Assembly: GCF_030285365.1 (NCBI RefSeq)
Contig: NZ_JASVDS010000002.1
Coordinates: 62,001-126,000 of the forward strand
DNA length: 64,000 nucleotides
From: Roseateles subflavus
Lineage (GTDB): Bacteria > Pseudomonadota > Gammaproteobacteria > Burkholderiales > Burkholderiaceae_C
Direction of reading: 5' to 3'
The translations under genes were made by a program, and so were the position numbers. Position 1 is the stretch's first letter, and the number at the start of each line of letters is the position of its first letter. Of this stretch, positions 29,237 to 40,303 are shown one piece after another. The notes under the pieces are model-generated. The model searched no databases. It saw nothing but the letters and a program-made list of their open reading frames with translations, and was not told where the DNA came from.

Positions 29237-31198
29237 ATGGATACGAAGCTGCAGTACGAGCACGACACCGTCCCCGCCGCCCTGGAGGATCTGACCCACA
29301 CCGCGGCGCCGCCGCCCGCCGGAGCCCAGGTCCACACCGACCTGGATCAGCTCTGGCGCCACATGCAGACGGGCCATGGCACGCGCGCGGCCCGCCTGGG
29401 CGAGGCCCTGATCGCCGCCGGTCTGCTGAGCCGGCCTCAGCTGCAGCGGGCCCTGAGCCGGCAGCTCGGGGCGGTGCCCCATCTGCCGCTCGGTGAGCAG
29501 CTGGTCAAGGACGGCGTGCTGAGCCCGGCTCAGCTGCGGCAGATGCTCGCCTCCTGGCAGGGCGTGCCCACCGTGGACCTGGCCCGCGTGCGCCCCGAGC
29601 CCGAGGCCCTGGCCCAGGTGCCCCGCATGATCGCGCTGCGCGAGTCCGTCTGCCCGCTGATGGTGCGGGCCGACGAGCTGGTGGTGGCCGTCGCGGACCC
29701 CTGGGACCAGCACCTGCTGGACGTGCTGCGCTTCGTCAGCGAGCTGCACGTGCGGCCGGTCCTGGCCCGGCCCGGCACCTTGCTGCCCGCCATAGCCCGG
29801 GCCTACCAGCAGGACCTGACGAGCGCCGCGCGGGGGGCCGGCGAGGCCCCGGACAAGGCCCTCGCCCCGGACGTGCAGGCCACGACCATCCGCGAACTGG
29901 CCCAGCAGCTGGCGGAGTCCGACGGCCTGACGGGCGACGCCGAGGTCGGCGTGGTGGCGGAGTCGGACAACACGCTCGTGCGCCTGGTCAACCGGCTCAT
30001 CGCCGATGCGGTCGAGCTGGGCGCCTCGGATATCCACATCGAGGCCTCGGATGCCCCGCGTCCGGTGCGCGTGCGCCTGCGCATCGACGGTGATCTGGTC
30101 CGCTACCTGGAGCTGCCCACGCGGGTGCGCTTCGCCCTCATCGCCCGCCTGAAGATCATGGCGGACCTGGACATTTCGGAGCACCGCCGCCCCCAGGACG
30201 GCAAGATCGACTTCAGCCGTTTCGGCGGCCCGCCGGTGGAGCTGCGTCTGGTCACGGTGCCCACCAACACCGGCCTGGAGGATGTGGTGCTGCGCCTGCT
30301 GGGAGGCATGAAGCCGCTGCCGCTGGATGAGATCGGCCTGTCGCCCGGCAATCTGGACGGGCTGCGGCGGGTGATGGCCAAGTCCTACGGGCTGCTGCTC
30401 ATCTGCGGTCCCACGGGCTGCGGCAAGACGACCACGCTGCACTCGGTGATGCGCGAGCTCAACGAGGACAAGCGCAAGATCTGGACCGCCGAGGACCCCA
30501 TCGAGATCACACAGGAAGGCCTGCGCCAGGTCCAGGTCAACGCCCGCATCGGCTGGACCTTCGCGGCGGCGATGCGGACGTTTCTGCGGGCCGATCCGGA
30601 CGTGATCATGATCGGCGAGATGCGGGACGAAGAGACCGCGCGCATCGCCATCGAGGCCTCGCTCACGGGCCACCTGGTGATGTCCACGCTGCACACCAAC
30701 TCGGCGCCCGAGAGCGTGACCCGGCTGCTCGAGATCGGGCTGGACCCCTTCATGTTCTCCGACTCCCTGCTGGGCGTGCTGGCGCAGCGGCTGGTGCGCC
30801 GGCTGTGCCGGGACTGCCGGGTCGCGGAGCCGCTCGACGACCGGGCCGCGCACTCCCTGGCGCAGCTCTATCTCCAGACCCCGCCGCCCGGGCTGACGAC
30901 CGAGGCCCTGCTGGCCCGCTGGCGCGAGCGCTTCGGCGTGGACGGCCGGCTGGTGCAGTACCGTCACCATGGCTGCGACGCCTGCGGGGGCAGCGGCTAC
31001 CGGGGCCGGCTCGGCATCCACGAGCTGCTGGTGGCCGACGAGCCGCTGCGAGGGCTGGTGCGCCGCCGGGCGCCTGCCGCCGAGATGTTCCAGCTGGCCC
31101 TGCAGGCCGGCATGCGCACGCTGCGCCAGGATGGCATCGAGAAGGTGCTGGCCGGCCTGACCGACCTCTCCGAGGTGCTGGCGGCCAGCAACCAGTGA
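29237..31198 (+). CDS. GspE/PilB-type secretion ATPase
   Basis: 653 aa from the ATG at 29237. The N-terminal MshEN/T2SSE_N domain (about 45-180) is followed by the hexameric ATPase, with Walker A LLICGPTGCGKTT, Walker B DPDVIMIGEMRDEETA and His box MSTLHTN. A C-terminal Zn-finger region is formed by CRDCR and CDACGGSGYRGRLGIHELL. This layout matches type II secretion or type IV pilus assembly ATPases. No platform, pilin or secretin gene is nearby, so it is an orphan, followed only by a degenerate kinase/receiver-like gene 27 bp downstream. Confidence 0.92.
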   Translation: MDTKLQYEHDTVPAALEDLTHTAAPPPAGAQVHTDLDQLWRHMQTGHGTRAARLGEALIAAGLLSRPQLQRALSRQLGAVPHLPLGEQLVKDGVLSPAQLRQMLASWQGVPTVDLARVRPEPEALAQVPRMIALRESVCPLMVRADELVVAVADPWDQHLLDVLRFVSELHVRPVLARPGTLLPAIARAYQQDLTSAARGAGEAPDKALAPDVQATTIRELAQQLAESDGLTGDAEVGVVAESDNTLVRLVNRLIADAVELGASDIHIEASDAPRPVRVRLRIDGDLVRYLELPTRVRFALIARLKIMADLDISEHRRPQDGKIDFSRFGGPPVELRLVTVPTNTGLEDVVLRLLGGMKPLPLDEIGLSPGNLDGLRRVMAKSYGLLLICGPTGCGKTTTLHSVMRELNEDKRKIWTAEDPIEITQEGLRQVQVNARIGWTFAAAMRTFLRADPDVIMIGEMRDEETARIAIEASLTGHLVMSTLHTNSAPESVTRLLEIGLDPFMFSDSLLGVLAQRLVRRLCRDCRVAEPLDDRAAHSLAQLYLQTPPPGLTTEALLARWRERFGVDGRLVQYRHHGCDACGGSGYRGRLGIHELLVADEPLRGLVRRRAPAAEMFQLALQAGMRTLRQDGIEKVLAGLTDLSEVLAASNQ

Positions 31199-31225
31199 CG
31201 GACCCATGACCGCAAGGAGCTCCAG

Positions 31226-32245
31226 ATGACACCTCCCCCCGCCGACGCCCACCTGGCCGGTCCGCTGAACCTGGAAGTGCCCGCGCTGCTGCTGAGCAGC
31301 CTCGGCGAGTGGCTGGCGCGCCAGGCGCTGCAGTTGCAGGCCGAGGCTGACCGTCCGGAGCGGGTCGTCCGGGCCGGCGCGGCGCTGGAGCAGCTGGGGC
31401 TGGAGATGCAGGCGCTGGTCCACGCGCTGCGCGGCGCACGGCCCGGCGCCGCGGAAGCGCTGGACCTGCACGCGGCGGCGGCACAGGCGCTGGCGCTGTG
31501 GGCGCCCGCCTGGCATCGGGCCGGGCTGCGTGCCGAGCTGCTGCCGGGGCCCGCCCTCGTGCAGCACCTCGATGCCGGACTGCTGCAGCACGCCCTGGAC
31601 CTGCTGCTGGGTCATGGCCTGGCGGGCGGGCGGGACGTGCGGCTGAGCCTTTCAACACTCGACGAGGCCCGCCACCGCCTGTGCCTGTCCGGCCTCGGGC
31701 CGGCTGCCGCGGAGGATGAGCTGCACTGGCAGCTGCTGCGACTGCTGGCCCGGGCGCGCGGCTGGGCGCTGCTGCGCCGCGAGACGCCCGCGGGGACGAT
31801 CGACGTCGAGCTGCATCTGGGACCGGCCGTGGGCCTGGATCACCCCTCGGCGGGGGCGGAAGGCGCGGCCCTGCCCCGGCGCCGCCTGGACCGGTCGATG
31901 CGGGTGCTCGTGCTGGATCCCCAGGAGAGCAGCCGCGTCGAATGCGCCCGTCTGCTGGGGGCGGCCGGCCTGGCCTTCGACTGCCATGCGACGCTGGACG
32001 ATGCCCGCGCGCGGCTTGAATCGGCCGATCCGGGCTGGGATGCGCTCGTGTCCGGCATTCCCGCCGAGGCCCCGGGCCTGGCGGCCCTGGTGGAAGCGCT
32101 GCGGCAGCGCCACGGCCTGCGGTGCTGGATCGAGCTGGGCGACGAGGACTACCGCTTCGACATCGCCGTGCCCGACAGCACCCGCCCGGCGCGCCTGGGC
32201 CGGGCGGACCTGCCGCACACGCTGCTGCAGGCGCTCGCCGGCTGA
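31226..32245 (+). CDS. Hypothetical protein with kinase-like and degenerate receiver-like regions
   Basis: 339 aa. Residues about 30-205 recall the dimerisation and ATPase parts of a histidine kinase (LLSSLGEWLARQALQLQAEA; LLQHALDLLLGHGLAGG) but lack the H-box and the G1/G2 glycine boxes. From about 228 a receiver-like fold begins (MRVLVLDPQESSRVECARLL). The acidic pair is LDPQ and the phosphoacceptor position reads WDALVSGIP, with no Asp. Both halves therefore appear catalytically dead. AAGGAG lies before the ATG, 27 bp after the GspE-type gene, so the two are probably co-transcribed. A scaffolding or regulatory role for the ATPase is possible. I do not recognise a named family. Confidence 0.6.
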   Translation: MTPPPADAHLAGPLNLEVPALLLSSLGEWLARQALQLQAEADRPERVVRAGAALEQLGLEMQALVHALRGARPGAAEALDLHAAAAQALALWAPAWHRAGLRAELLPGPALVQHLDAGLLQHALDLLLGHGLAGGRDVRLSLSTLDEARHRLCLSGLGPAAAEDELHWQLLRLLARARGWALLRRETPAGTIDVELHLGPAVGLDHPSAGAEGAALPRRRLDRSMRVLVLDPQESSRVECARLLGAAGLAFDCHATLDDARARLESADPGWDALVSGIPAEAPGLAALVEALRQRHGLRCWIELGDEDYRFDIAVPDSTRPARLGRADLPHTLLQALAG

Positions 32246-32274
32246 CGAGTGCGAGTCGCGCGGGCGGCCGACCG

Positions 32275-32681
32275 TCAGCCGCTGGCGCCGCCGGCCAGGC
32301 CCTCGAGGATGGGGCAGTCCGGCCGTTCGTCCCCGTGGCAGCACTGGGTGAGCTGCAGCAGGGTCTGGCGCATGGCCTGCATCTCGGCGAGCCGGCGGTC
32401 GAGGTCGGCGATGTGGGCCTGCGCGATCTTCTTCACCTGGCTGCTGGCCCGGTCGCGGTCCTGCCAGAGCCTCAGCAGCTCGGCGATCTCCGCCATCGAG
32501 AAGCCCAGGTCCCGGCCGCGCCGGATGAAGCGCAGCAGATGGACCTCGCGCTCGCTGTACTGCCGGTAGCCGGACTCGGTGCGGGGCACCTCGCCGAGCA
32601 GGCCGAGGCTTTCATAGTGGCGCAGCATCTTGGCCGACACGCCCGAGCGCGCCGCGGCTTCGCCAATGTTGAGACGTCCGT

Positions 32682-32685
<4 letters not shown>
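32275..32685 (-). CDS. cueR: Copper-responsive MerR regulator CueR
   Basis: 136 aa. The MerR winged helix ([26 protein letters not shown]) is followed by a dimerisation helix and the metal loop [11 protein letters not shown]. Its C-x7-C spacing is that of Cu(I)/Ag(I)/Au(I) sensors. The ATG at 32685 overlaps the copA stop as ATGA, so the sensor is translated as part of the copA transcript. Two promoters with 19-bp spacers, the hallmark of MerR activation, lie between copA and copZ. Confidence 0.93.
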
Positions 32686-35090
<2,405 letters not shown>

Positions 35091-35096
35091 GGCGCC

Positions 35097-35127
35097 AGTC
35101 TCAAGCTTCACCTGATGGTAAGGTCAA
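35097..35127 (-). promoter_or_regulatory. CueR-type promoter of copA
   Basis: -35 TTGACC (35122-35127) and -10 GAGACT (35097-35102) are separated by 19 bp. The spacer contains the imperfect dyad CTTACC-ATCA-GGTGAAG. Seven bases after the -10 is position 35090, the A of the copA ATG, so the transcript may be leaderless. Confidence 0.7.
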
Positions 35128-35165
35128 GCCGTGCTCGGCGGTCTGTGACCCGCCCGGGTCTGTGC

Positions 35166-35196
35166 TTGACCTTGCCATGATGGCAATGAATAAGCT
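35166..35196 (+). promoter_or_regulatory. CueR-type promoter of copZ
   Basis: -35 TTGACC (35166-35171) and -10 TAAGCT (35191-35196) are separated by 19 bp. The spacer contains the perfect dyad TTGCCAT-G-ATGGCAA. The predicted start near 35203 leaves a 25-base leader with CTAGGAG before the copZ ATG. Confidence 0.8.
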
Positions 35197-35227
35197 GCAG
35201 CGCGAATCAACTGTCTAGGAGCCTTCC

Positions 35228-35425
35228 ATGCGTACCTTCCACCTTCCCGACATGAGCTGCGGCCACTGCGTGGCGGCCATCACCGAGGCGCTGAAGGCCG
35301 TCGATCCCGAGGTTAAGCTGGAGTTCCAGCGCGAGGCCCGGACCGTGCAGGTCGGCAGTGCCGCCGAGGACGCCCGGCTGGTCGAGGCGCTTACCGAGGC
35401 CGGCTACCCGCCGAAACTGGTGTAA
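35228..35425 (+). CDS. copZ: Copper chaperone CopZ-like HMA protein
   Basis: 65 aa, a single heavy-metal-associated domain with the metal loop DMSCGHCVAAI (CxxC). It carries Cu(I) to CopA or CueR in the cytoplasm. It is divergent from copA with its own CueR-type promoter. AGGAG lies 7 bases before the ATG. Confidence 0.93.
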   Translation: MRTFHLPDMSCGHCVAAITEALKAVDPEVKLEFQREARTVQVGSAAEDARLVEALTEAGYPPKLV

Positions 35426-35766
35426 ACCCCTGGCGCGATGCGCACCTTCCCCGCGGCCGCCCGATTTATGTGCAGCTGCTCACGGTGCCTGGGCGGGGAG
35501 GGGGCAGAAGGAGCGCCGAAACGGGCCTGAACCGGCTTTGGGGCGGGCGCTGCGCGCGCACGCCGTCGCGCCGACGGCGGCATCTGTGGCATTCCTGCAT
35601 CACATGCCCGCAGACTTGGTGGAGTTCCCAGATACGTTTCTACACACGGATGAAACAATCGCCCCGCGCTGTCCGGTGTACCGCACGTCGGGGACTTGGC
35701 AGCGGGCAACTACTACATCAGAGCTACGGCTCCGCCACAAGTGGCGCCATGTCAGAGGGCTTTCCA
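35426..35766 (+). other. Long leader region of the TonB-dependent receptor gene
   Basis: 341 bp without a gene. It holds the CTTGGTGGA element at 35609-35629. TCTACA follows the TTGGTG of that element after 17 bp, a weak promoter candidate. The receptor reading frame is open through much of it, but its coding character starts only at 35767. I see no terminator after copZ. Confidence 0.5.
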
Positions 35767-38577
35767 ATGTCTCGAATCATCATCAGCCAGCGCAAGCTTG
35801 CGCTGTCCACCCTGGCCATCGCCAGCAGCGTCGCCTGCCTGTCGGCACACGCTCAGGCCCAGTCGGAACCCGTGCAGCTGCAGCGCGTGGAAATCACCGG
35901 CTCCAACATCAAGCGCCTGGCCGCCGAGACCGCATCCCCGGTCCAAGTGATCACCCGCAATGAAGTCAAGCAGACCGGCGCTAACACCGTGCGCCAGGTG
36001 CTGGACACCATCACCGCCACCAACACCGGCGAACTGCGTGACGACGGCAACAGCTCCAGCTTCGCCGCCGGCGCCACTGGCGTGGGCATGCGCGGCCTGG
36101 GCAAGGCTGCCACCCTCGTGCTGCTGAACGGCCGCCGCATCGCCAACTTCGGCCTGGCCGACGGCGCCAAGGAAACCTTCGTCAACATCGATTCCATCCC
36201 GGCCGACGTGATCGACCGCGTGGAAATCCTGAAGGACGGCGCCTCCGCCATCTACGGCTCCGACGCCATGGCCGGCGTGATCAACATCATCACCCGCCGC
36301 GACTACAGCGGCGTGGGCCTGTCCGCCAGCTACCAGCGTGGCGTTTCGCCCGCCACCGGCAAGCAGACCACTGCAGGTATCGTGGCCGGCATGGGCGACA
36401 TGGCCCGCGACCGCTACAACGTGCTGGCCAACCTCGAGCTGTACAAGCGCGAGGGCTACATGCAGAAGGACATCATTCCTTACTACCCCGCGTGGCATAA
36501 GCAGTTCGTCAGCCCGGCCTTCGGCGATCCGAGCCTCGTGTCCTACCCTGGCAACCTGCTGAAGGGCGCCAAGGACAAGAACGGCAACTTCGTCGCCTCC
36601 TCGCGCGTGGCCAGCCCGCTGTGCCCGGCTTCGCAGCTGAACAGCGCCAAGGCTTGCACGAGCGACCTGACCGGCATCAACCCCTTCTCGGACCCTGCGC
36701 AGCGAGTGAACCTGTACACGGCCGGCCGCTACGCCGTGAACGAGAACGTGGAAGCCTTCGCTGAAGTGAGCCTGTCGCACACGAAGACGGAGTACCGCGA
36801 TCTGCCCTTCGGCATCAACAGCCCGGGTACGCCCTTCCGTTGGTTCGATGGCAACAGCAAAACCATCCAGACGGTCAACAAGCCCCTGCTGGCCGCCAAC
36901 AATCCGGCCAACAACACCGGTGGTGTGGCTGGCCTGGAATACCGCTTCATGGACAACCTGGACATGTGGGGCGCCCCCGCCACTGCTGACCAGTACCGTG
37001 TGATGGCCGGCTTCCGCGGCACCTATGGCAACTGGGACTGGGAAACCGCCTTCGGCCAGATCGGCGCTGATGCGAAGAAGGGTGGCGTCGGTGCCCATCG
37101 CACGTCGTTCATCAACGCTGTGGAAAGCGGCGAGTACAAGATTGGTGCCCAGAACAGCCAGGAGTTGCTGGACCGCATGTTCGTGCCTCTCGAGATGAAG
37201 GGTGAGAACCGCACCCGCTTCATCGACGCCAAGGTCAGCGGCGAAGTCGCCAAGCTGCCCGCCGGCGCGCTGCAGATGGCCGTGGGCGTGGATCTGCGTG
37301 ACGAGCACCTGAAGATCAAGTCCAGCGACAACGTGATGAACGCCGAGATCATCAACCGTGGCTCGGTCTGGGTGGAAGGCGATCGCAAGCTGACCGCTGC
37401 CTTCGTCGAGCTGGAAGGCCCGATCGTCAAGAGCCTGACCGCCAACGGCGCCCTGCGCTACGACAAGGCCACGGGCTTCGACGGCCGCGTGTCTCCCAAG
37501 CTGGGCCTGCGCTGGGAAGCCAGCCCGCAGTTCCTGCTGCGCGGCACGATCGCTGGTGGCTTCCGCGCCCCCAACATCCCCGAAACGCTGGGTAAGGTGG
37601 GTCTGACTGGCTTCTTCAACAGCACCTACGATCCGAAGCGCTGCGACACCGCCACGGCCATCCGTGACGCGCTGCGCCTGGGCGACGCCAACGACAAGCA
37701 GGACGCCACCACGGCCTACAACACGGGCTGCCTGGCTTCCGTGCCGGCCATGATCTCCGCCAACTCCAAGCTGAAGCCTGAGCTGTCCACCAGCAAGACC
37801 GTCGGCTTCGTGTTCGAGCCGGTGCGTGACTTCTCCGTGGCCGTGGACTACTTCCACATCGAGCGCCGCGACGAAATCAGCTACCGTGACCCGAGCTATG
37901 TGCTGGACCGCGAAGACAAGCCTGAGTACGCAGCTCTGATCGCCCGTCAGCCGATCTCCGCTCAAGACCAAGCCTGGGCTGCACGTGCCAACGCGCTGAA
38001 GCCGGGTGCCAACCTGAAGTGGGATGCCGGCCAGCTGATCACGCTGCTGCTGCAGTACGAGAACTTCGGCAAGACCGAGTCCTCCGGCATCGACATCGAC
38101 ATGAAGGGCCGTTTCAAGGTTGCTGACGTCGGCACCTTCACCGTCGGCTGGCAGACCACCTACGCCCTGAAGTCGCGCGGCTGGGACATCGACGCCAACG
38201 AATGGCGCCCGAACACCGTCGGCCTTCGCAGCACGCCGCGCGTTCGTTCCATCCTGACGACCCAGTGGGCTCGAGGCGACTGGACCGCCGGTCTGCGCTT
38301 CAACTACACCTCGCGTACGGAACTCAACTTCGACGAGACCGATCCGAGCGTGTGGGGCGAGGCGTCCTGCCAGGCTCGTCTGAAGCCGGGTAGCCTGCCT
38401 TGCTACTACGGCAAGGATCTGGTCACCAGCTTCAACATGGCCTACAGCGGCATCAAGAACCTGCGTCTGAGCATGAACATCGGCAACCTGTTCCACGACG
38501 AGTTCCCGGTCGACCTGCGCGGCGGTTACGGCGTGCGTCCCCGCACCATCAAGGTGGGTGCCGAGTACAAGTTCTAA
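35767..38577 (+). CDS. TonB-dependent outer-membrane receptor
   Basis: 936 aa from ATG 35767 (MSRIIISQRKLALSTLAIAS), which gives a signal peptide ending near AHAQAQ. A TonB box-like VEITGSNIKR is followed by the plug (about 55-170; LDTITATNTGE, VLLNGRRIANFG, VEILKDGASAIYGSDAMAGVINIITR) and a 22-strand barrel ending in the aromatic KVGAEYKF. The plug wording is of the kind seen in receptors for peptides or plant-derived oligomers and not classical siderophore receptors; the ligand is unknown. Third-position codon choice looks less GC-saturated than in neighbouring genes, as often seen in highly expressed receptors. A strong terminator follows, then the small gene at 38741. Confidence 0.92.
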   Translation: MSRIIISQRKLALSTLAIASSVACLSAHAQAQSEPVQLQRVEITGSNIKRLAAETASPVQVITRNEVKQTGANTVRQVLDTITATNTGELRDDGNSSSFAAGATGVGMRGLGKAATLVLLNGRRIANFGLADGAKETFVNIDSIPADVIDRVEILKDGASAIYGSDAMAGVINIITRRDYSGVGLSASYQRGVSPATGKQTTAGIVAGMGDMARDRYNVLANLELYKREGYMQKDIIPYYPAWHKQFVSPAFGDPSLVSYPGNLLKGAKDKNGNFVASSRVASPLCPASQLNSAKACTSDLTGINPFSDPAQRVNLYTAGRYAVNENVEAFAEVSLSHTKTEYRDLPFGINSPGTPFRWFDGNSKTIQTVNKPLLAANNPANNTGGVAGLEYRFMDNLDMWGAPATADQYRVMAGFRGTYGNWDWETAFGQIGADAKKGGVGAHRTSFINAVESGEYKIGAQNSQELLDRMFVPLEMKGENRTRFIDAKVSGEVAKLPAGALQMAVGVDLRDEHLKIKSSDNVMNAEIINRGSVWVEGDRKLTAAFVELEGPIVKSLTANGALRYDKATGFDGRVSPKLGLRWEASPQFLLRGTIAGGFRAPNIPETLGKVGLTGFFNSTYDPKRCDTATAIRDALRLGDANDKQDATTAYNTGCLASVPAMISANSKLKPELSTSKTVGFVFEPVRDFSVAVDYFHIERRDEISYRDPSYVLDREDKPEYAALIARQPISAQDQAWAARANALKPGANLKWDAGQLITLLLQYENFGKTESSGIDIDMKGRFKVADVGTFTVGWQTTYALKSRGWDIDANEWRPNTVGLRSTPRVRSILTTQWARGDWTAGLRFNYTSRTELNFDETDPSVWGEASCQARLKPGSLPCYYGKDLVTSFNMAYSGIKNLRLSMNIGNLFHDEFPVDLRGGYGVRPRTIKVGAEYKF

Positions 38578-38612
38578 GCTTGTAACGCAGCTGGCAGCGC
38601 CAGCGCATATGC

Positions 38613-38643
38613 AAAAAGCCGGGCGAATGCCCGGCTTTTTTTT
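38613..38643 (+). terminator. Strong terminator after the receptor gene
   Basis: AAAAAGCCGGGC-GAAT-GCCCGGCTTTTT, continued by TTT, forms a 12-bp stem with an 8-T run. Confidence 0.93.
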
Positions 38644-38740
38644 GCGCATTACTTTCTTCATATGTAATGGTTTCCGTGTTGTCTGAAGGTTGCTTGGTCG
38701 CAATAATTGGGGCTCCTGTATCGATATTTGAGGGATGTAT

Positions 38741-38947
38741 ATGAAGAATTTGATTGCTGCTGAAATTGAACTCGTTGCCGGCGGAGAAGGTGGCGAGGGG
38801 GAGGGGACGGATAAGGAAGGCAAGAACGTGCTGCCTCCCGTGGAGGTTTCTGGTCCTCGAGCTGGGTCTTCTGCAATCGGTGATTTCGGCGGGCCGGCGT
38901 TGGATAAGGGCAAGCCTAAGTTCCAGTTTGCTGAGCCGAATCCCTAA
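38741..38947 (+). CDS. Small peptide with double-glycine-type leader
   Basis: 68 aa. The ATG at 38741 has GAGGG 6 bases upstream; the ATG at 38735 lies on top of that site. MKNLIAAEIELVAGG matches the pattern of double-glycine leaders (E-L/I-x-x-V-x-GG) cut by C39 peptidase ABC exporters. The remaining 53 residues are EGGEGEGTDKEGKNVLPP onward, rich in Gly, Pro, Lys and acidic residues and without cysteine. The gene is clearly AT-richer than its surroundings and sits between two terminators, 163 bp after a TonB-dependent receptor. It could be a bacteriocin- or signal-like secreted peptide. No exporter or modification gene is in the window, and a chance leader resemblance remains possible. Confidence 0.6.
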   Translation: MKNLIAAEIELVAGGEGGEGEGTDKEGKNVLPPVEVSGPRAGSSAIGDFGGPALDKGKPKFQFAEPNP

Positions 38948-38970
38948 GCGGGATATTGCTTGTTTGAGGT

Positions 38971-38997
38971 AAAAAGGCCGGGCAATGCCCGGCCTTT
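38971..38997. terminator. Bidirectional terminator
   Basis: AAAGGCCGGGC-AAT-GCCCGGCCTTT gives an 11-bp stem. It serves the small peptide gene on plus. On minus a five-T run also makes it a good terminator for the gene starting at 40021. Confidence 0.9.
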
Positions 38998-39016
38998 CGC
39001 ATCTAGGACTGATGCA

Positions 39017-40021
39017 TCAATCCAGGCGCAGATTCAGGCGCACCCAGGCGGTCGTGCCTTCCGGGCGGTTGCGCACGCTGAACTCCTTGGCCACCTTGAA
39101 CTCGGCCGACCACACGCCGTCTTCCGACACATAGGCCACCATCGGGCCCAGCGAGCGCACGCGGGCCTTGTTGCCATTGGCGGCGACGCCCGGGCCGTTG
39201 TCGCGGGTGGTCTGCTCGACCAGATAGCCCTGCAGGCCGGTGCGCCATTCGTCATTGATGCGGTACATGGCGGCGTAGTCGGCATGCAGGTACTGGCCGG
39301 AGCGGACGTCGGTCGCGGTGTTGCGGGTGTTGACGGAGTAGGTGGCGCGCAGGCCCAGTTCCACGCCGTTCTCCCAGACCTTGGAGGCGATCACCAGCGG
39401 GCGCACGGTCCAGAACTTGCCGGCGCCCGGGTTCACGGCGCGCTGCGCGTCGTAGGCCCCCGTCGGGGCGACCACGCTCAGGCCCAGCACCAGGCGGCTG
39501 TCGTCGTTCTGCCAGTCCACGAAGCCGGCCACGTCCAGGTCGCCCTGACCCGTCTTGCTGCCGGAGCGTGCGGCGCTCTGCTGGTCGAGCAGTGCCTGCA
39601 CGGCGGTCGCGGCGCCGGCCGGCACGCCGGCAGGCAGCGTGGCGCTCAGGCGGATGTCATTGCGCTGGCGGATGAGGGGCAGCGTGGCGGAGAAGCCCAG
39701 GCGGCCTTCGGCGACGAGCTTCTCGGTGACCCAGGTGCCGCGCGTCACGAAGACGTCGGCGTCGATCTCGCCCTGGATCTGCACGGGCAGCGTGCCCAGG
39801 GGCGTGGCGGCCTGCGTCTGCAGGGCCTGGCCATCGTCACCCTTCAGGCGCTTGGCACTGTAGTGCTGCAGCCAGAGCTGGCCGTACCAGCCGGGAAACT
39901 GGGGCGAGGCCAGTTCGTAGCTCGGGGCGCCGAGCAGGGCGCGCAGCTGGCCGTTTTCGGTGGCATGGGCCGTGCCGAGGGCGGCAGTGGCAGCGAGGAG
40001 GGCCAGGGTGTACTTCTTCAT
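39017..40021 (-). CDS. Outer-membrane protein of the MetA/SphA phenol-transporter-like family
   Basis: 334 aa with signal peptide MKKYTLALLAATAALGTAHA. It is predicted as a beta-barrel: alternating aromatic/hydrophobic strands, PGWYGQLWLQHYSA near the mature start, VVAPTGAYD in the middle, and a C-terminal strand WVRLNLRLD. The phrase LVLGLSVVAPTGAYDAQRAVNPGAG is typical of the Phenol_MetA_deg family, outer-membrane proteins found with aromatic degradation genes. No such genes are adjacent. Function is inferred from family only. Confidence 0.78.
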   Translation of the reverse strand: MKKYTLALLAATAALGTAHATENGQLRALLGAPSYELASPQFPGWYGQLWLQHYSAKRLKGDDGQALQTQAATPLGTLPVQIQGEIDADVFVTRGTWVTEKLVAEGRLGFSATLPLIRQRNDIRLSATLPAGVPAGAATAVQALLDQQSAARSGSKTGQGDLDVAGFVDWQNDDSRLVLGLSVVAPTGAYDAQRAVNPGAGKFWTVRPLVIASKVWENGVELGLRATYSVNTRNTATDVRSGQYLHADYAAMYRINDEWRTGLQGYLVEQTTRDNGPGVAANGNKARVRSLGPMVAYVSEDGVWSAEFKVAKEFSVRNRPEGTTAWVRLNLRLD

Positions 40022-40303
40022 GGTGGTCCTGATTGCTGGAAAAAGGGAAGGCGCAAGACGCCGCCGTGCGGTCGGCGCGGCAGCGTTGCGGGCGGGCCCG
40101 GGGGCGCCGGGACGGGGAGTGGGGCGGATGCTGCCAGTGTTGGCGTGAAATGCACAGCAATCCAGCTAGAGGCGCCTGTCGAATCGGTGCAAGCTGCGTA
40201 ATCTTGCCGGACTGCGCTGCTGCGTCGGCGAGCGCACTTCTCTATGATCCGCCCCCTGGCAGTACCGTCGTGATGTGGCGCTGCCGCATGTCAAGGAGAC
40301 AAG

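Noticed and set aside
38735-38740. ATG at 38735 as start of the small peptide
   Set aside because: It overlaps the GAGGG ribosome-binding site, which is correctly spaced for the ATG at 38741.
35752-38913. Long open frame opposite the TonB-dependent receptor
   Set aside because: Val/Ala/Gly/His-rich shadow of the receptor gene, which has all family motifs on plus.
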